A stretch of 64,000 nucleotides of DNA. Source: Arctopsyche grandis (lineage: Eukaryota > Arthropoda > Insecta > Trichoptera > Hydropsychidae). This document shows, in pieces, positions 21,389 through 31,246 of this stretch; the stretch's first letter is position 1, and every line of letters begins with the position of its first letter. The translations under genes and the position numbers were made by a program. Location: positions 4,640,501 to 4,704,500 of the forward strand of contig NC_135365.1 of assembly GCF_051622035.1 (NCBI RefSeq), given 5' to 3'. Below the pieces are notes generated by a model. The model did not search any database, was not told where the DNA came from, and was given only the letters and a program-made list of their open reading frames with translations.

Positions 21389-24300
21389 CTAGTAGACCTG
21401 TAATAAGAAAATAAAACAAACCGTTAAAAATATACCAACCAATTCGACGCAAAATGTGTTTCGAAATGATATATTCAAATCACCTTTCAGGTTTAAATTG
21501 AAGAAGTCCATGGCACCATGTTGCGCGAGATGATGGAATACTGTTATTCCTTCCGAGTTGATTGCAGTTGGATGTGCTCCCGATTTCAACAAATGCTTTA
21601 ATGCTCGAGTTCTATTATTCTGAGCAGCATAGAGGAGTGGTGTGTTACCGTCATTGTCAGTCATATTGACATCAAAACCTTTATCGATTAGCAATTGCAG
21701 AATTTCAACACTCCCACCCTCTGCAGCCGAATGTAATGGCGATCTATCATTTTTATCTCGAATATTGGGATCGGCTCCCGCGCTCAGAAGCAATTTAAAT
21801 TCCTCCACAGCACCATTTTCCGCGAGATGATGGAGTACTGTTATTCCTTTCGAGTCGATTGCAGTTGGATGTGCTCCCGATTCCAACAAAAGCTTTAATG
21901 CTCCAGTTTCATTTTCCTGAGCAGCACAGAGGAGTGGTGTGTTACCGTCATTGTCAGTCATATTGACATCGAGACCTTTATCGATTAGCAATTGCAGAAT
22001 GTCGACACTTCCGTTCTTTGCAGCCCAATGTAAATGCGATTGATTATTTTTACCTCGAATATTGGGTTCGGCTCCTGCGCTCAGAAGCAATTTAAATTCC
22101 TCCACATTACCATTATCCGCGAGATGATGGAGTACTGTTATTCCTTCCGAGTTGATTGCAGTTGGATGTGCTCCCGATTTCAACAAATGCTTTAATGCTC
22201 GAGTTCTATTATTCTGAGCAGCATAGAGGAGTGGTGTGTTACCGTCATTGTCAGTCATATTGACATCGAGACCTTTATCGATTAGCAATTGCAGAATGTC
22301 AACACTACCACCCGCTGCAGCCGAATGTAATGGCGATTTATCATTTTTATTTCGAATATTGGGATCGACTCCCGCGCTAAGAAGCAATTTAAATTCCTCC
22401 ACAGCACCATATCGCGCGAGATGATGGAGTACTGTTATTCCTTTCGAGTTGATTGCAGTTGGATGTGCTCCCGATTTCAACAAATGCTTTAATGCTCCAG
22501 TTCTATTATACTGAGCAGCATAGAGGAGTGGTGTGTTACCGTAATCGTCAGAAATATTGACATCGAGACCTTTATCGATTAGCAATTGCAGAATGTCAAC
22601 ACTACCACCCGCTGCAGCCGTATGTAATGGCGATTTACCATTTTTATCTCGAATATTGGGATCGGCTCCCACGCTCAAAAGCAATTTAAATTCCTCTACA
22701 GCACCACATTGCGCGAAATGATGAAGTAATGTTATTCCTTTCGAGTTGATTGCAGTTGGATGTGCTCCCGATTTCAACAAATGCTTTAATGCTCCAGTTC
22801 TATTATACTGAGCAGCAAAGAGGAGTGGTGTGTTACCGTAATCGTCAGAAATATTGACATCGAGACCTTTATCGATTAACAATTGCAGAATGTCAACACT
22901 ACCACCCTCTGCAGCCGAATGTAATGGCGATTTACCATTTTTATCTCGAATATTGGGATCGGCTCCCACGCTCAGAAGCAATTTAAATTCCTCCACAGCA
23001 CCACATTGCGCGAGATGATGGAGTACTGTCATTCCTTTCGAGTTGATAGCATTTGGATGTGCTCCCGATTTCAACAAATGCTTTAATGCTCCAGTTCTAT
23101 TATACTGAGCAGCAAAGAGGAGTGGTGTGTTACCGTAATCGTCAGAAATATTGACATCGAGACCTTTATCGATTAACAATTGCAGAATGTCAACACTACC
23201 ACCCTCTGCAGCCGAATGTAATGGCGATTTATCCTTTTTATCTCGAATATTGGGATCGGCTCTCGCGCTCAGAAGCAATTTAAATTCCTCCACAGCACCA
23301 CATTGCGCGAAATGATGAAGTAATGTTATTCCTTTCGAGTTGATTGCATTTGGATGTGCTCCCGATTTCAACAAATGCTTTAATGCGCCAGGTCTATTAT
23401 TCTGAGCAGCATAGAGGAGTGGTGTGCTACCGTCATTGTCAGTTATATTGACATCGAGACCTTTATCGATTAGCAATTGCAGAATGTCGACACTTCCGTT
23501 CTTTGCAGCCCAATGTAAATGCGATTGATTATTTTTACCTCGAATATTGGGATCGGCTCCTGCGCTCAGAAGCAATTTAAATTCCTCCACATTACCATAA
23601 TCCGCAAGATGATGGAGTACTGTTATTCCTTTCGAATCGATTGCAGTTGGATGTGCTCCCGATTCCAACAAAAGCTTTAATGCTCCGGTTTCATTTTCCT
23701 GAGCAGCACAGAGGAGTGGTGTGTTACCGTCATTGTCAGTCATATTGACATCACAACCTTTATCGATTAGCAATTGCAGAATGTCAACACTACCACGCGC
23801 TGCAGCCGTATGTAATGGCGATTGACCATTTTTATTTTGAATATTTGGATCGGCTCCCGCGCTCAGAAGCAATTTGAATTCCTCCACAGCACCATTTTCC
23901 GCGAGATGATGGAGTACTGTTATTCCTTTCGAGTTGATTGCAGATGGATGTGCTCCCGATTTCAACAAATGCTTTAATGCTCCAGTTCTATTATTCTGAG
24001 CAGCATAGAGGAGTGGTGTGTTACCGTAATCGTCAGAAATGTTGACATCGAGACCTTTATCGATTAGCAATTGCAGAATATCAACACTACCACGCGCTGC
24101 AGCCGTATGTAATGGCGATTTATCATTCTTATCTCGAATATTGGGATCGGCTCCCGCGCTCAGAAGCAATTTAAATTCCTCCACAGCACCATTTTCCGCG
24201 AGTTGATGGAGTACTGTTATTCCTTCCGAGTTGATTGCAGTTGGATGTGCTCCCGATTTCAACAAATGCTTTAATGTTCCAGGTCTATAATTCCAAGCAG

Positions 24301-27300
24301 CAAAGAGGAGTGGTGTGTTACCATTATTGTCATTCATATTGACATCAAAACCTTTATCGATAAGCAATTGCAGAATGTCAACACTTCCACCCTCTGCAGC
24401 CGAATGTAATGGCGATTTATCCTTTTTATCTCGAATATTGGGATCGGCTCCCGCGCTCAGAAGAAATTTAAATTCCTCCACAGCCCCACATTGCGCGAAA
24501 TGATGAAGTAATGTTATTCCTTCCGAGTTGATTACATTTGGATGTGCTCCCGATTTCAACAAATACTTTAATGCTCCAGTTTCATTTTCCTCAGCAGCAT
24601 AGAGGAGTGGTGTGCTACCGTCATTGTCAGTTATATTGACATCGAGACCTTTATCGATTAGCAATTGCAGAATGTCGACACTTCCGTTCTTTGCAGCCCA
24701 ATGTAAATGCGATTGATTATTTTTACCTCGAATATTGGGATCGGCTCCTGCGCTCAGAAGCAATTTAAATTCCTCCACATTACCATAATCCGCAAGATGA
24801 TGGAGTACTGTTATTCCTTTCGAATCGATTGCAGTTGGATGTGCTCCCGATTCCAACAAAAGCTTTAATGCTCCAGTTTCATTTTCCTGAGCAGCACAGA
24901 GGAGTGGTGTGTTACCGTCATTGTCAGTCATATTAACATCACAACCTTTATCGATTAGCAATTGCAGAATTTCAACACTACCAATACATGCAGCCCAATG
25001 TAATGGCGATTGACCATTTTTATTTCGAATATTGGGATCGGCTCCCGCGCTCAGAAGCAATTTGAATTCCTCCACAGCACCATTTTCCGCGAGATGATGG
25101 AGTACTGTTATTCCTTTCGAGTCGATTGCAGTTAGATGTGCTCCCGATTTCAACAAATGCTTTAACGCTCCAGTTCTATTATTCTGAGCAGCATAGAGGA
25201 GTGGTGTGTTACCGTCATTGTCAGTCATATTGACATCGAGACCTTTATCGATTAGCAATTGCAGAATGTCAACACTACCACCCTCTGCAGCTGAATGTAA
25301 TGGCGATTGACCATTTTTATCTCGAATATTGGGATCGGCTTCCGCGCTCAGAAGCAATTTAAATTCCTCCACAGTATCTGTTGTCGCGAGACGATGGAGT
25401 ACTGTTGTTCCTCCCGAAATGATTGCAGTTGGATCTGCTCCCGATTTCAACAAATGCTTTAATGCTCCAGTTCTATTATATATAGCAGCATAGAGGAGTG
25501 GTGTGTCACCGTAATGGTTAGTCATATTGACATCGAGACCTTTATTAATTAGCAATTGCAGAATGGCAACACTACCACCCTTTGCAGCCAAATGTAACGA
25601 TGTTCGAGTTGACCAACATTTATAATTGATATTAGCCCCTTTTCCGATAAAAAAACTAAAGGCCTCATTATTGCCGTGTTCACAAGCAAGGTGCATGGAT
25701 TTATTTAAATCACATTTAACGTGTTTTAGTATTTTTGCGATCGCAATAGTATCATTACGATGTTCAATAAATAAATAAATTGGATCATAGTAATTTAAAT
25801 TATCATAATTATATTTAACAATTTCGGGGTAATTTGACGAATGTTCCCACACACTCACAATATGTTCTTTAAACTTACTCCTTTCTAAAAGTTTCAACGC
25901 TTTAGTCAGGGTATTTTCTTCATCCTTCAACTCAATTAAGTATATTTGAATGACCTTCTGAACAAGACGATGCACATTTACTATCCCTTTTTCGTTGTTT
26001 ATCATATTGTAATTATGAAGCAGATCAACAGCTTCATATAATTTGTCACTATCACTTTCTGGTTTTAAAAATATCTCATCAATGTTGATATCGTCGGGGG
26101 CCAGATATGCCATGATTTTCAATAGGGATAGAGCCAATATTCCACATTCGCCATCCTCTCCAATTTTATGTATCGTGACTCTCCACGTAGTCGCTATTGT
26201 TTTGCTGTACATATCGTCATTTTCATCGTGTCCTTTGTCTAATAATTCATTCCATTTTTCAGTATACGTATTTATGAAATCTTTAGCATTGATGGGTTTG
26301 ATATTTTGCCTATATTTTGCTTTTTCATTTTGCTGTTTTATATAGCCAGCAGCTTGCTTGAGCCCCAAAGGGAAAAATTGCAATAAACTTATTAATGATT
26401 TTAGATCATTTTCATCTTCGTTTTCCAGAGATTTTCTTAAATAGCTCATTGCTTCATCCTCTGTAAATATTTTCAACTCAATCAATTTAATTTTTCCTTT
26501 TTCTCTCATATTCCATTTCGAACTCCGAGATGTGATTAAAGTGCATACTACGTGATCTTTGTAATAGGAACCATTTTCGAAAATGAATTTTTTTATGTCT
26601 TTGTAATCTTCAGCATTATCAAAAACTACAAGTGTATTTCCTATTTTATTTAGAGTTTTATAAATAGCTTTCACGATATATGCTATGTCTTGTTCTTTGC
26701 CGTCATCTGAAATCAGCTTAACTTCAATTTCATTCGCCAGCGTCTTAAACGATTCAAATATCGTTTCACTCTTTTCTGCATTGACGAAGATGATATTATA
26801 ATAGTAGTCCTTGTATTCATCCATGTATTTCTTGGCCAACTCCGTCTTCCCGATCCCACCTAGACCAACAATTGAAGCTGTCTGTGATATAACAGTGGTT
26901 TGTTTGTTTATTAGTGCGTTGTGTAATTCTTCCAGTTCTTTTCTTCTTCCCTCAAATGACATCGTGGGATTCTTCACGCGGAATAAAACACGTTCACTTT
27001 TTTGATTTTCTACGTGGATTTTTTTAATCTCATCTGTGACGCGTGATAAGATCTCTTCCTTATTAGATTGTTGAAGTTCTTTGTTTTCTGTTGCTAATGT
27101 ATTACGATGTACCTCTGCTTTTTTCAATTGTTTCTGAATATCCTTATAATATCTGGTAATAATTTCCGACAAATGGGAATTAAATGTTTGTATTGCAATT
27201 AATACATCTTGATTTTCTTTTTTAATTGTATCTTTGAATTGCGCAATATCTGTCTTAGTTTCTTCAGCCAATTTCAAAATTCTCCGCTGAATTGAAACTT

Positions 27301-28318
27301 GATCATCGTTATTAATTAAATTCAATAATATCTCACGCTGTGATTCATAGAAATCTCCACTTTTTAACATCTGTGGATGCAAACATGTTGTTTTACACTT
27401 TTCAGATAAATCGTTTTCATTTACATTTTCATCTGGAAAAAGATATCTATAGCCGTATTGTTCACAGTTCGATTCAGTTGTGATATACACATCGTATTCA
27501 TCCGTATTAGAATTTTTCTTTGCGAGCCCAACCTTTGTAAAAAGATCGGATGTATTCCAAACGCTAATATCACCTTTACATTCCGTGTGAGATTTTTTGC
27601 ATTTGTATGAAATATCAAAACCTGGTTTCAAAATTTTATTTGGAATTATTACTGATCTAGATTTTGATTTCCCCTCTACTACTTTTATGGCGTTCATTTC
27701 GTAGTTGACTTTTGCATCAGGTAATTGAGGTTTGGTTATTTTTTTTAATTTATTCCATCCTTTTTCCAATTTCCATAGGAGTGTGCTATCTTTACTAATT
27801 TTTTCCTCGCTTTTAAATCGATTTAAGAATCGTTGTGCTGCATCTTTCCCTAGTCTTTGAATTGCCTTTCGATCTCCTCTCGTAGAAGTGATGCCAGCAA
27901 ATTGAACTTCGAAACTCGCAAAGATGTCAATGGCGATGTCCACAAATACTTTTCTTCCGTTGTCTTTTGATCGTTGGAAACCGTAAACTATTTGGTAATT
28001 CTCTAGAGATTTATTTTTTTCTATGACCTCAAATGGCTTTGTCAAGGGTTCTTTAAATAGCTTAACTAATTTATCCGCTCCCTTGCCGATAAACAGTTCC
28101 GCTGGTAGTCCTATTGCCGATACTATAAATTTTGGAATGTTTCCCGATTTTTTGGTATAACCCTCTAAAATATCATAATGTAACTGCAACGTCGATTCCA
28201 ATTCGATTACAAAATATCGAACAAAACATTCTAATCTTTCGTCTATTGACATTTCCATAGGCAGCAGAAGTGGATTTTCTTCACCTTTTCCCGGAGCAAT
28301 TCTGCTAACGGATGCCAT
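21389..28318 (-). CDS. NB-ARC/ankyrin-array NLR-like protein, gene A
   Basis: 2,309 residues in one open frame from an ATG at 28,318 (MASV...). I prefer this start because it is shared by genes A, B and C and has a good CAAAAATGG context; the frame extends upstream only in this copy. Order: an N-terminal helical region of unknown family (about 15-210); a Cys-containing segment (about 230-335); a coiled coil (about 345-455); an NB-ARC-type STAND ATPase with Walker A GLGGIGKTELA at 485-495, Walker B TLVVFDNAED near 562-571, a TLITSRS sensor near 593-599, a FFPLGLKQAAGYI GxP-like motif near 648-660 and VNVHRLVQ near 780-787; then ankyrin repeats from about residue 873 to the end. The array is about 13-14 copies of a 99-residue unit of three ankyrins. 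The family acts as ATP-switched intracellular receptors or scaffolds; the ligand is unknown. Compared with B and C it lacks the distinct C-terminal ankyrins and jumps from a repeat straight into the common tail. Splicing of a candidate 86-bp intron near the end would move the stop to 21,318. Confidence 0.92.
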   Translation of the reverse strand: MASVSRIAPGKGEENPLLLPMEMSIDERLECFVRYFVIELESTLQLHYDILEGYTKKSGNIPKFIVSAIGLPAELFIGKGADKLVKLFKEPLTKPFEVIEKNKSLENYQIVYGFQRSKDNGRKVFVDIAIDIFASFEVQFAGITSTRGDRKAIQRLGKDAAQRFLNRFKSEEKISKDSTLLWKLEKGWNKLKKITKPQLPDAKVNYEMNAIKVVEGKSKSRSVIIPNKILKPGFDISYKCKKSHTECKGDISVWNTSDLFTKVGLAKKNSNTDEYDVYITTESNCEQYGYRYLFPDENVNENDLSEKCKTTCLHPQMLKSGDFYESQREILLNLINNDDQVSIQRRILKLAEETKTDIAQFKDTIKKENQDVLIAIQTFNSHLSEIITRYYKDIQKQLKKAEVHRNTLATENKELQQSNKEEILSRVTDEIKKIHVENQKSERVLFRVKNPTMSFEGRRKELEELHNALINKQTTVISQTASIVGLGGIGKTELAKKYMDEYKDYYYNIIFVNAEKSETIFESFKTLANEIEVKLISDDGKEQDIAYIVKAIYKTLNKIGNTLVVFDNAEDYKDIKKFIFENGSYYKDHVVCTLITSRSSKWNMREKGKIKLIELKIFTEDEAMSYLRKSLENEDENDLKSLISLLQFFPLGLKQAAGYIKQQNEKAKYRQNIKPINAKDFINTYTEKWNELLDKGHDENDDMYSKTIATTWRVTIHKIGEDGECGILALSLLKIMAYLAPDDINIDEIFLKPESDSDKLYEAVDLLHNYNMINNEKGIVNVHRLVQKVIQIYLIELKDEENTLTKALKLLERSKFKEHIVSVWEHSSNYPEIVKYNYDNLNYYDPIYLFIEHRNDTIAIAKILKHVKCDLNKSMHLACEHGNNEAFSFFIGKGANINYKCWSTRTSLHLAAKGGSVAILQLLINKGLDVNMTNHYGDTPLLYAAIYNRTGALKHLLKSGADPTAIISGGTTVLHRLATTDTVEEFKLLLSAEADPNIRDKNGQSPLHSAAEGGSVDILQLLIDKGLDVNMTDNDGNTPLLYAAQNNRTGALKHLLKSGAHLTAIDSKGITVLHHLAENGAVEEFKLLLSAGADPNIRNKNGQSPLHWAACIGSVEILQLLIDKGCDVNMTDNDGNTPLLCAAQENETGALKLLLESGAHPTAIDSKGITVLHHLADYGNVEEFKLLLSAGADPNIRGKNNQSHLHWAAKNGSVDILQLLIDKGLDVNITDNDGSTPLLYAAEENETGALKYLLKSGAHPNVINSEGITLLHHFAQCGAVEEFKFLLSAGADPNIRDKKDKSPLHSAAEGGSVDILQLLIDKGFDVNMNDNNGNTPLLFAAWNYRPGTLKHLLKSGAHPTAINSEGITVLHQLAENGAVEEFKLLLSAGADPNIRDKNDKSPLHTAAARGSVDILQLLIDKGLDVNISDDYGNTPLLYAAQNNRTGALKHLLKSGAHPSAINSKGITVLHHLAENGAVEEFKLLLSAGADPNIQNKNGQSPLHTAAARGSVDILQLLIDKGCDVNMTDNDGNTPLLCAAQENETGALKLLLESGAHPTAIDSKGITVLHHLADYGNVEEFKLLLSAGADPNIRGKNNQSHLHWAAKNGSVDILQLLIDKGLDVNITDNDGSTPLLYAAQNNRPGALKHLLKSGAHPNAINSKGITLLHHFAQCGAVEEFKLLLSARADPNIRDKKDKSPLHSAAEGGSVDILQLLIDKGLDVNISDDYGNTPLLFAAQYNRTGALKHLLKSGAHPNAINSKGMTVLHHLAQCGAVEEFKLLLSVGADPNIRDKNGKSPLHSAAEGGSVDILQLLIDKGLDVNISDDYGNTPLLFAAQYNRTGALKHLLKSGAHPTAINSKGITLLHHFAQCGAVEEFKLLLSVGADPNIRDKNGKSPLHTAAAGGSVDILQLLIDKGLDVNISDDYGNTPLLYAAQYNRTGALKHLLKSGAHPTAINSKGITVLHHLARYGAVEEFKLLLSAGVDPNIRNKNDKSPLHSAAAGGSVDILQLLIDKGLDVNMTDNDGNTPLLYAAQNNRTRALKHLLKSGAHPTAINSEGITVLHHLADNGNVEEFKLLLSAGAEPNIRGKNNQSHLHWAAKNGSVDILQLLIDKGLDVNMTDNDGNTPLLCAAQENETGALKLLLESGAHPTAIDSKGITVLHHLAENGAVEEFKLLLSAGADPNIRDKNDRSPLHSAAEGGSVEILQLLIDKGFDVNMTDNDGNTPLLYAAQNNRTRALKHLLKSGAHPTAINSEGITVFHHLAQHGAMDFFNLNLKGDLNISFRNTFCVELVGIFLTVCFIFLLQVY
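21398..21483 (-). other. candidate terminal intron of gene A (retained frame is open)
   Basis: Donor AAAG|GTGATT at 21,484/21,483 and acceptor TTATTACAG ending at 21,398. Spliced, the protein would end GLLVRNKDSTNALDKSRNT and a few more residues, stopping at 21,318. Retained, it ends with the hydrophobic segment VGIFLTVCFIFLLQVY. Both versions have equivalents in genes B and C. Confidence 0.6.
21510..25650 (-). repeat. 297-bp higher-order ankyrin repeat array of gene A
   Basis: A 297-bp unit encodes three successive 33-residue ankyrins with different signatures: (1) SPLHSAAEGGSVDILQLLID, (2) NTPLLYAAQNNRTGALKHLL, (3) ITVLHHLAENGAVEEFKLLL. I count 13 full units and a partial one. A longer period is also present: the block from about 23,410 repeats 1,188 bp (four units) away near 24,600. 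Confidence 0.95.
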
Positions 28319-28427
28319 TTTTGAACGGAAAATCAAGTAGATATTAGGATTTAATAAAAACAGACTAACAGCTGAAAATTTGGAGAGCAACGGGTGTTTT
28401 CAAACGATGTCTAATTTTTTGTTATCA

Positions 28428-28515
28428 CTGTAATGGAAAGAAAAATCCTAGTTTACAGACTATGCATTTAAATACATGTTTTATCCATTCCATTTAATTA
28501 ATTTAAAATACGTAC
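28428..28515 (-). other. 5' leader intron of gene A
   Basis: An 88-bp candidate intron lies upstream of the start codon: donor G|GTACGTATT at 28,516/28,515 and acceptor CTTTCCATTACAG ending at 28,428. Both sites are conserved in units 2 and 3 although intron length differs (91 and 81 bp), which supports real splicing of an untranslated first exon. That exon would lie upstream of 28,516 and its 5' limit is not visible. Confidence 0.6.
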
Positions 28516-28857
28516 CAAATATTGATGACTGACAAGAAGATAAATCTTTTGGAGACTGGAGATTAGAGAAGATTCTATTCGTTTGGTTTGCTGAAAAGAG
28601 TTCAATTGGTTAAAAGTAATAATGGATCTCGATGATTATATGTGCACACCAAGTATTTAATTAAAAAAATATTATATGTACGTACTTCTTATGTTCAAGT
28701 CGAATATTGACTTAAAAATTATGTCATTCATTGTATGTATGGGTCTTTGAATTATATTTATGACTAGACGAGGGCTACTGACTACCAATTGAAAAATTGA
28801 TAACTTACAAAAGTATTTGAGATTGTTTGACGTGCATACCTTTTGAAAATATTACGT

Positions 28858-29106
28858 TATTTATTTAAAAAGGCTCACTTACAATGTACATACATTACAC
28901 ATTATATTCTTTACATATTTATGATTCTGGTATGTATGTACATCACTTATAGGTGTGCACAACATTATTTAAGTATATTAAAAATTATTTTTAAATGTTA
29001 AACAATTTATCTAGAATACAGTAGAACAATTAAGACAACAATAATAATTATAATAATAATAATAATTTCTTCCTAAACATCATAATGGAATCACTAAAAA
29101 TATCTA
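28858..29106 (-). mobile_element. LINE 3'-end fragment in unit 1
   Basis: An inverted 3' end of a LINE: tail TAAATAAATAA at the left, then 3' untranslated sequence and an (AAT)n tract. The coding part still present in unit 2 (44,917-45,213) has been deleted here; the sequence resumes with TTTTTATTTTCAAACTGTTG. Confidence 0.6.
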
Positions 29107-30167
29107 TTTATTTTTAACTAGGTTTTTATTTTCAAACTGTTGTCGAAAAAAGAGCTGATTGAATTTCGTGAGACCGACGTTAATGAAAGAATTCTGTATA
29201 TTTGCGAAAATAGTATAATATATTACGTACAATTATAGTATTCTATTTTGGGAAGCTCATAATTTTAAATATTATATATAATTTTAACTAATAATTTAAG
29301 TTTAAGTTATGAGAGTTATTAATATGAACCGAATATTGGCAGTTGTTTACGGGGAAGGAATTGTAGGCAGATTATAATAATTTAAGAAAAACGTCTCTTG
29401 GACTGCTAAAGAAAGACTAAAAGTTTTATTTAAAATACATTATTTTGGATTTTCGGTGTAAGCACATAATTTAAGTAATTTTCGCAGAATAATTTTTAAA
29501 TTTTCTCCTTTACGCAAATACATAAACAATTTTGATTCAGTGAATCTCAAACTTTTTTTATTCAAAAAATACTTTTAAATCATTAATTATTACGGTATGC
29601 TGATTTTTTTTCTAAATTATAAAATTTTAAAAAACCAATATGTCAGAATAGTGGTTTGTACAATTTAAATTATTTTTCATGAAGATTATGAATAGCACAT
29701 ATATATTTTTGAACCATTGGTTGTCATAAATTTTTAAATCACAAATTTATATTGTGTATTTAATAATTTCAATTCAAATGATTCTTGTCAAAATTATTAG
29801 TGCATTATAAAATTTTAAATGGCGAATTCTTATATTGTAGCTATGAAATATTTTAATATTTGTTCGCTAATTTTTTTTTTATTTCAATTCAATAATTATA
29901 TTTTAATATTCAAATCCATTTATTTTGTCAATTTTGATATATTAATTTTAAATTGTAATCCAAAAAAAATATCCATTTTTGATATTTTCGAAATATCGAT
30001 ATCAGAAATGGAATTTCTTTTCAATGAAAATAAAATTTTATAAATAAATATTTCAGTTCTACCTCACGGCACCGAAAGTGAAAAGGTCGAAAAAGCAAAT
30101 ATCAAAAATCGAAAGATAAAAAAGGGTGCATGGTAAACGGTACTATGTACATATATATAATATATAT
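29107..30167. other. AT-rich flank of gene A
   Basis: Homologous to 45,650-46,711 and in part to 58,310-59,013. The frame at 29,819-30,043 is not preserved in the other units. No gene seen. Confidence 0.6.
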
Positions 30168-30477
30168 CAGTGGCATGCGGAGTATCTCTCTTTTTGTCAT
30201 ACAGCGTTGTTTAATGTGCGCGCGCGGGATACGGGAGGAAAAGCCTGTTCCTCTTGTTCCTGTTGTATCCTGCTCGCGCAAATTCAGTGAGGATGTACGA
30301 CGGGGGAACCATCAAGGAAGTAGCCGGAAATTGAAATTGAAAAAAATTGAAATTGAAATTCCTCACATGAAATTGGTATTCTATTGGCGGTTGAAGGAAT
30401 TGTTGGCAGATCATGATACATTATATATATTCGCCTCCCCACGAGAAATCCTACGGCCCCCAATTTGGGAAGCACTG
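30168..30477. repeat. hAT-like non-autonomous element, unit 1 copy
   Basis: A GC-richer block starts CAGTGGCATGCGG and ends, on the other strand, CAGTGCTTCCCAAATTGGGG. The CAGTG ends are typical of hAT transposons, but an 8-bp target duplication is not visible. It contains a GAAATTGAAATTGAAA run. Frames through it (for example 30,130-30,483) are also open in unit 2, simply because the two copies are almost identical. Confidence 0.45.
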
Positions 30478-31246
30478 TGTTAGATGACTGCTTTGTAAAA
30501 TTATATAACGATTAAAACTTTTGGCTGTGTGTATCTACTTTAGCTTGCTAATAAACGGTTCAATGATTATGTACATACAATATATGTTATGTACCATGGG
30601 TTTATTTTCTGCTTTGTTACTTGCTGAATATATATGTATGTATATACATATATGTAGGTAGTTAGGTACATATGTACGTATGCTTACATGATTGTGTATG
30701 ATATTGATGACGGCTAATTCTGAAATATTTTACACATATGAGACGATTGAATGTCGATTTATAAAAAATATATTTTTAAACATTCAATGTATTTATTTAT
30801 ATTTCTGTAAAAGTAGACGAGGCCTGCTGGCGCGATTGATGATGACGGAAATATAGATAAATCAAATAAATGGCTACAATATGAATAAAATCGTAATGGA
30901 TTACGTAATGCTTAACCTTTGAGTTAATATATCGCACCTAGAATTTATTTTTGTTGCTGGGACTGGAAAAATAATATTATAAATATCATTTTGTGATTCA
31001 TTTCATAAAGTTTTATATTAAAATGATGTGGAGTTTTAAACGCGCCTTGGAGATAATTTATTTTAACTTCGAGTTCTGCATGTTAGATTAAAGATTTAGT
31101 TTTTATCGAATTTCTTGTCAAACTTATATAAATGAATTGTATTCAGTTAGTACTAATTTTAGGAAAGAAATATGGAGATTTTCCGAGTCGGTACCTCAAT
31201 AATGTTTGTACATACATATGTATTTATCATTCATACGTCTACGTAC
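30478..31246. other. AT-rich spacer of unit 1
   Basis: Parallels 47,022-47,740. It has TACATATGTA palindromes around 30,640-30,680 and no supported gene. Confidence 0.6.

Noticed and set aside
21642-21830. Recurrent plus-strand frames of about 62 codons across the ankyrin arrays (also 22,236, 24,315, 38,661, 39,363, 39,849, 53,631, 53,928)
   Set aside because: They repeat with the 297-bp period and are antisense shadows of the ankyrin coding sequence.
21389-28318. Gene A as a gene transferred recently from a Wolbachia-like symbiont, since ankyrin proteins abound there
   Set aside because: The conserved candidate introns in leader and tail, the eukaryotic repeat surroundings and the tandem copies with transposon insertions favour a resident nuclear gene family. 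An ancient transfer cannot be excluded from sequence alone.
30130-30483. 117-codon frame also open at 46,650-47,027
   Set aside because: It coincides with a non-autonomous repeat element and shows no protein features; conservation reflects recent duplication.
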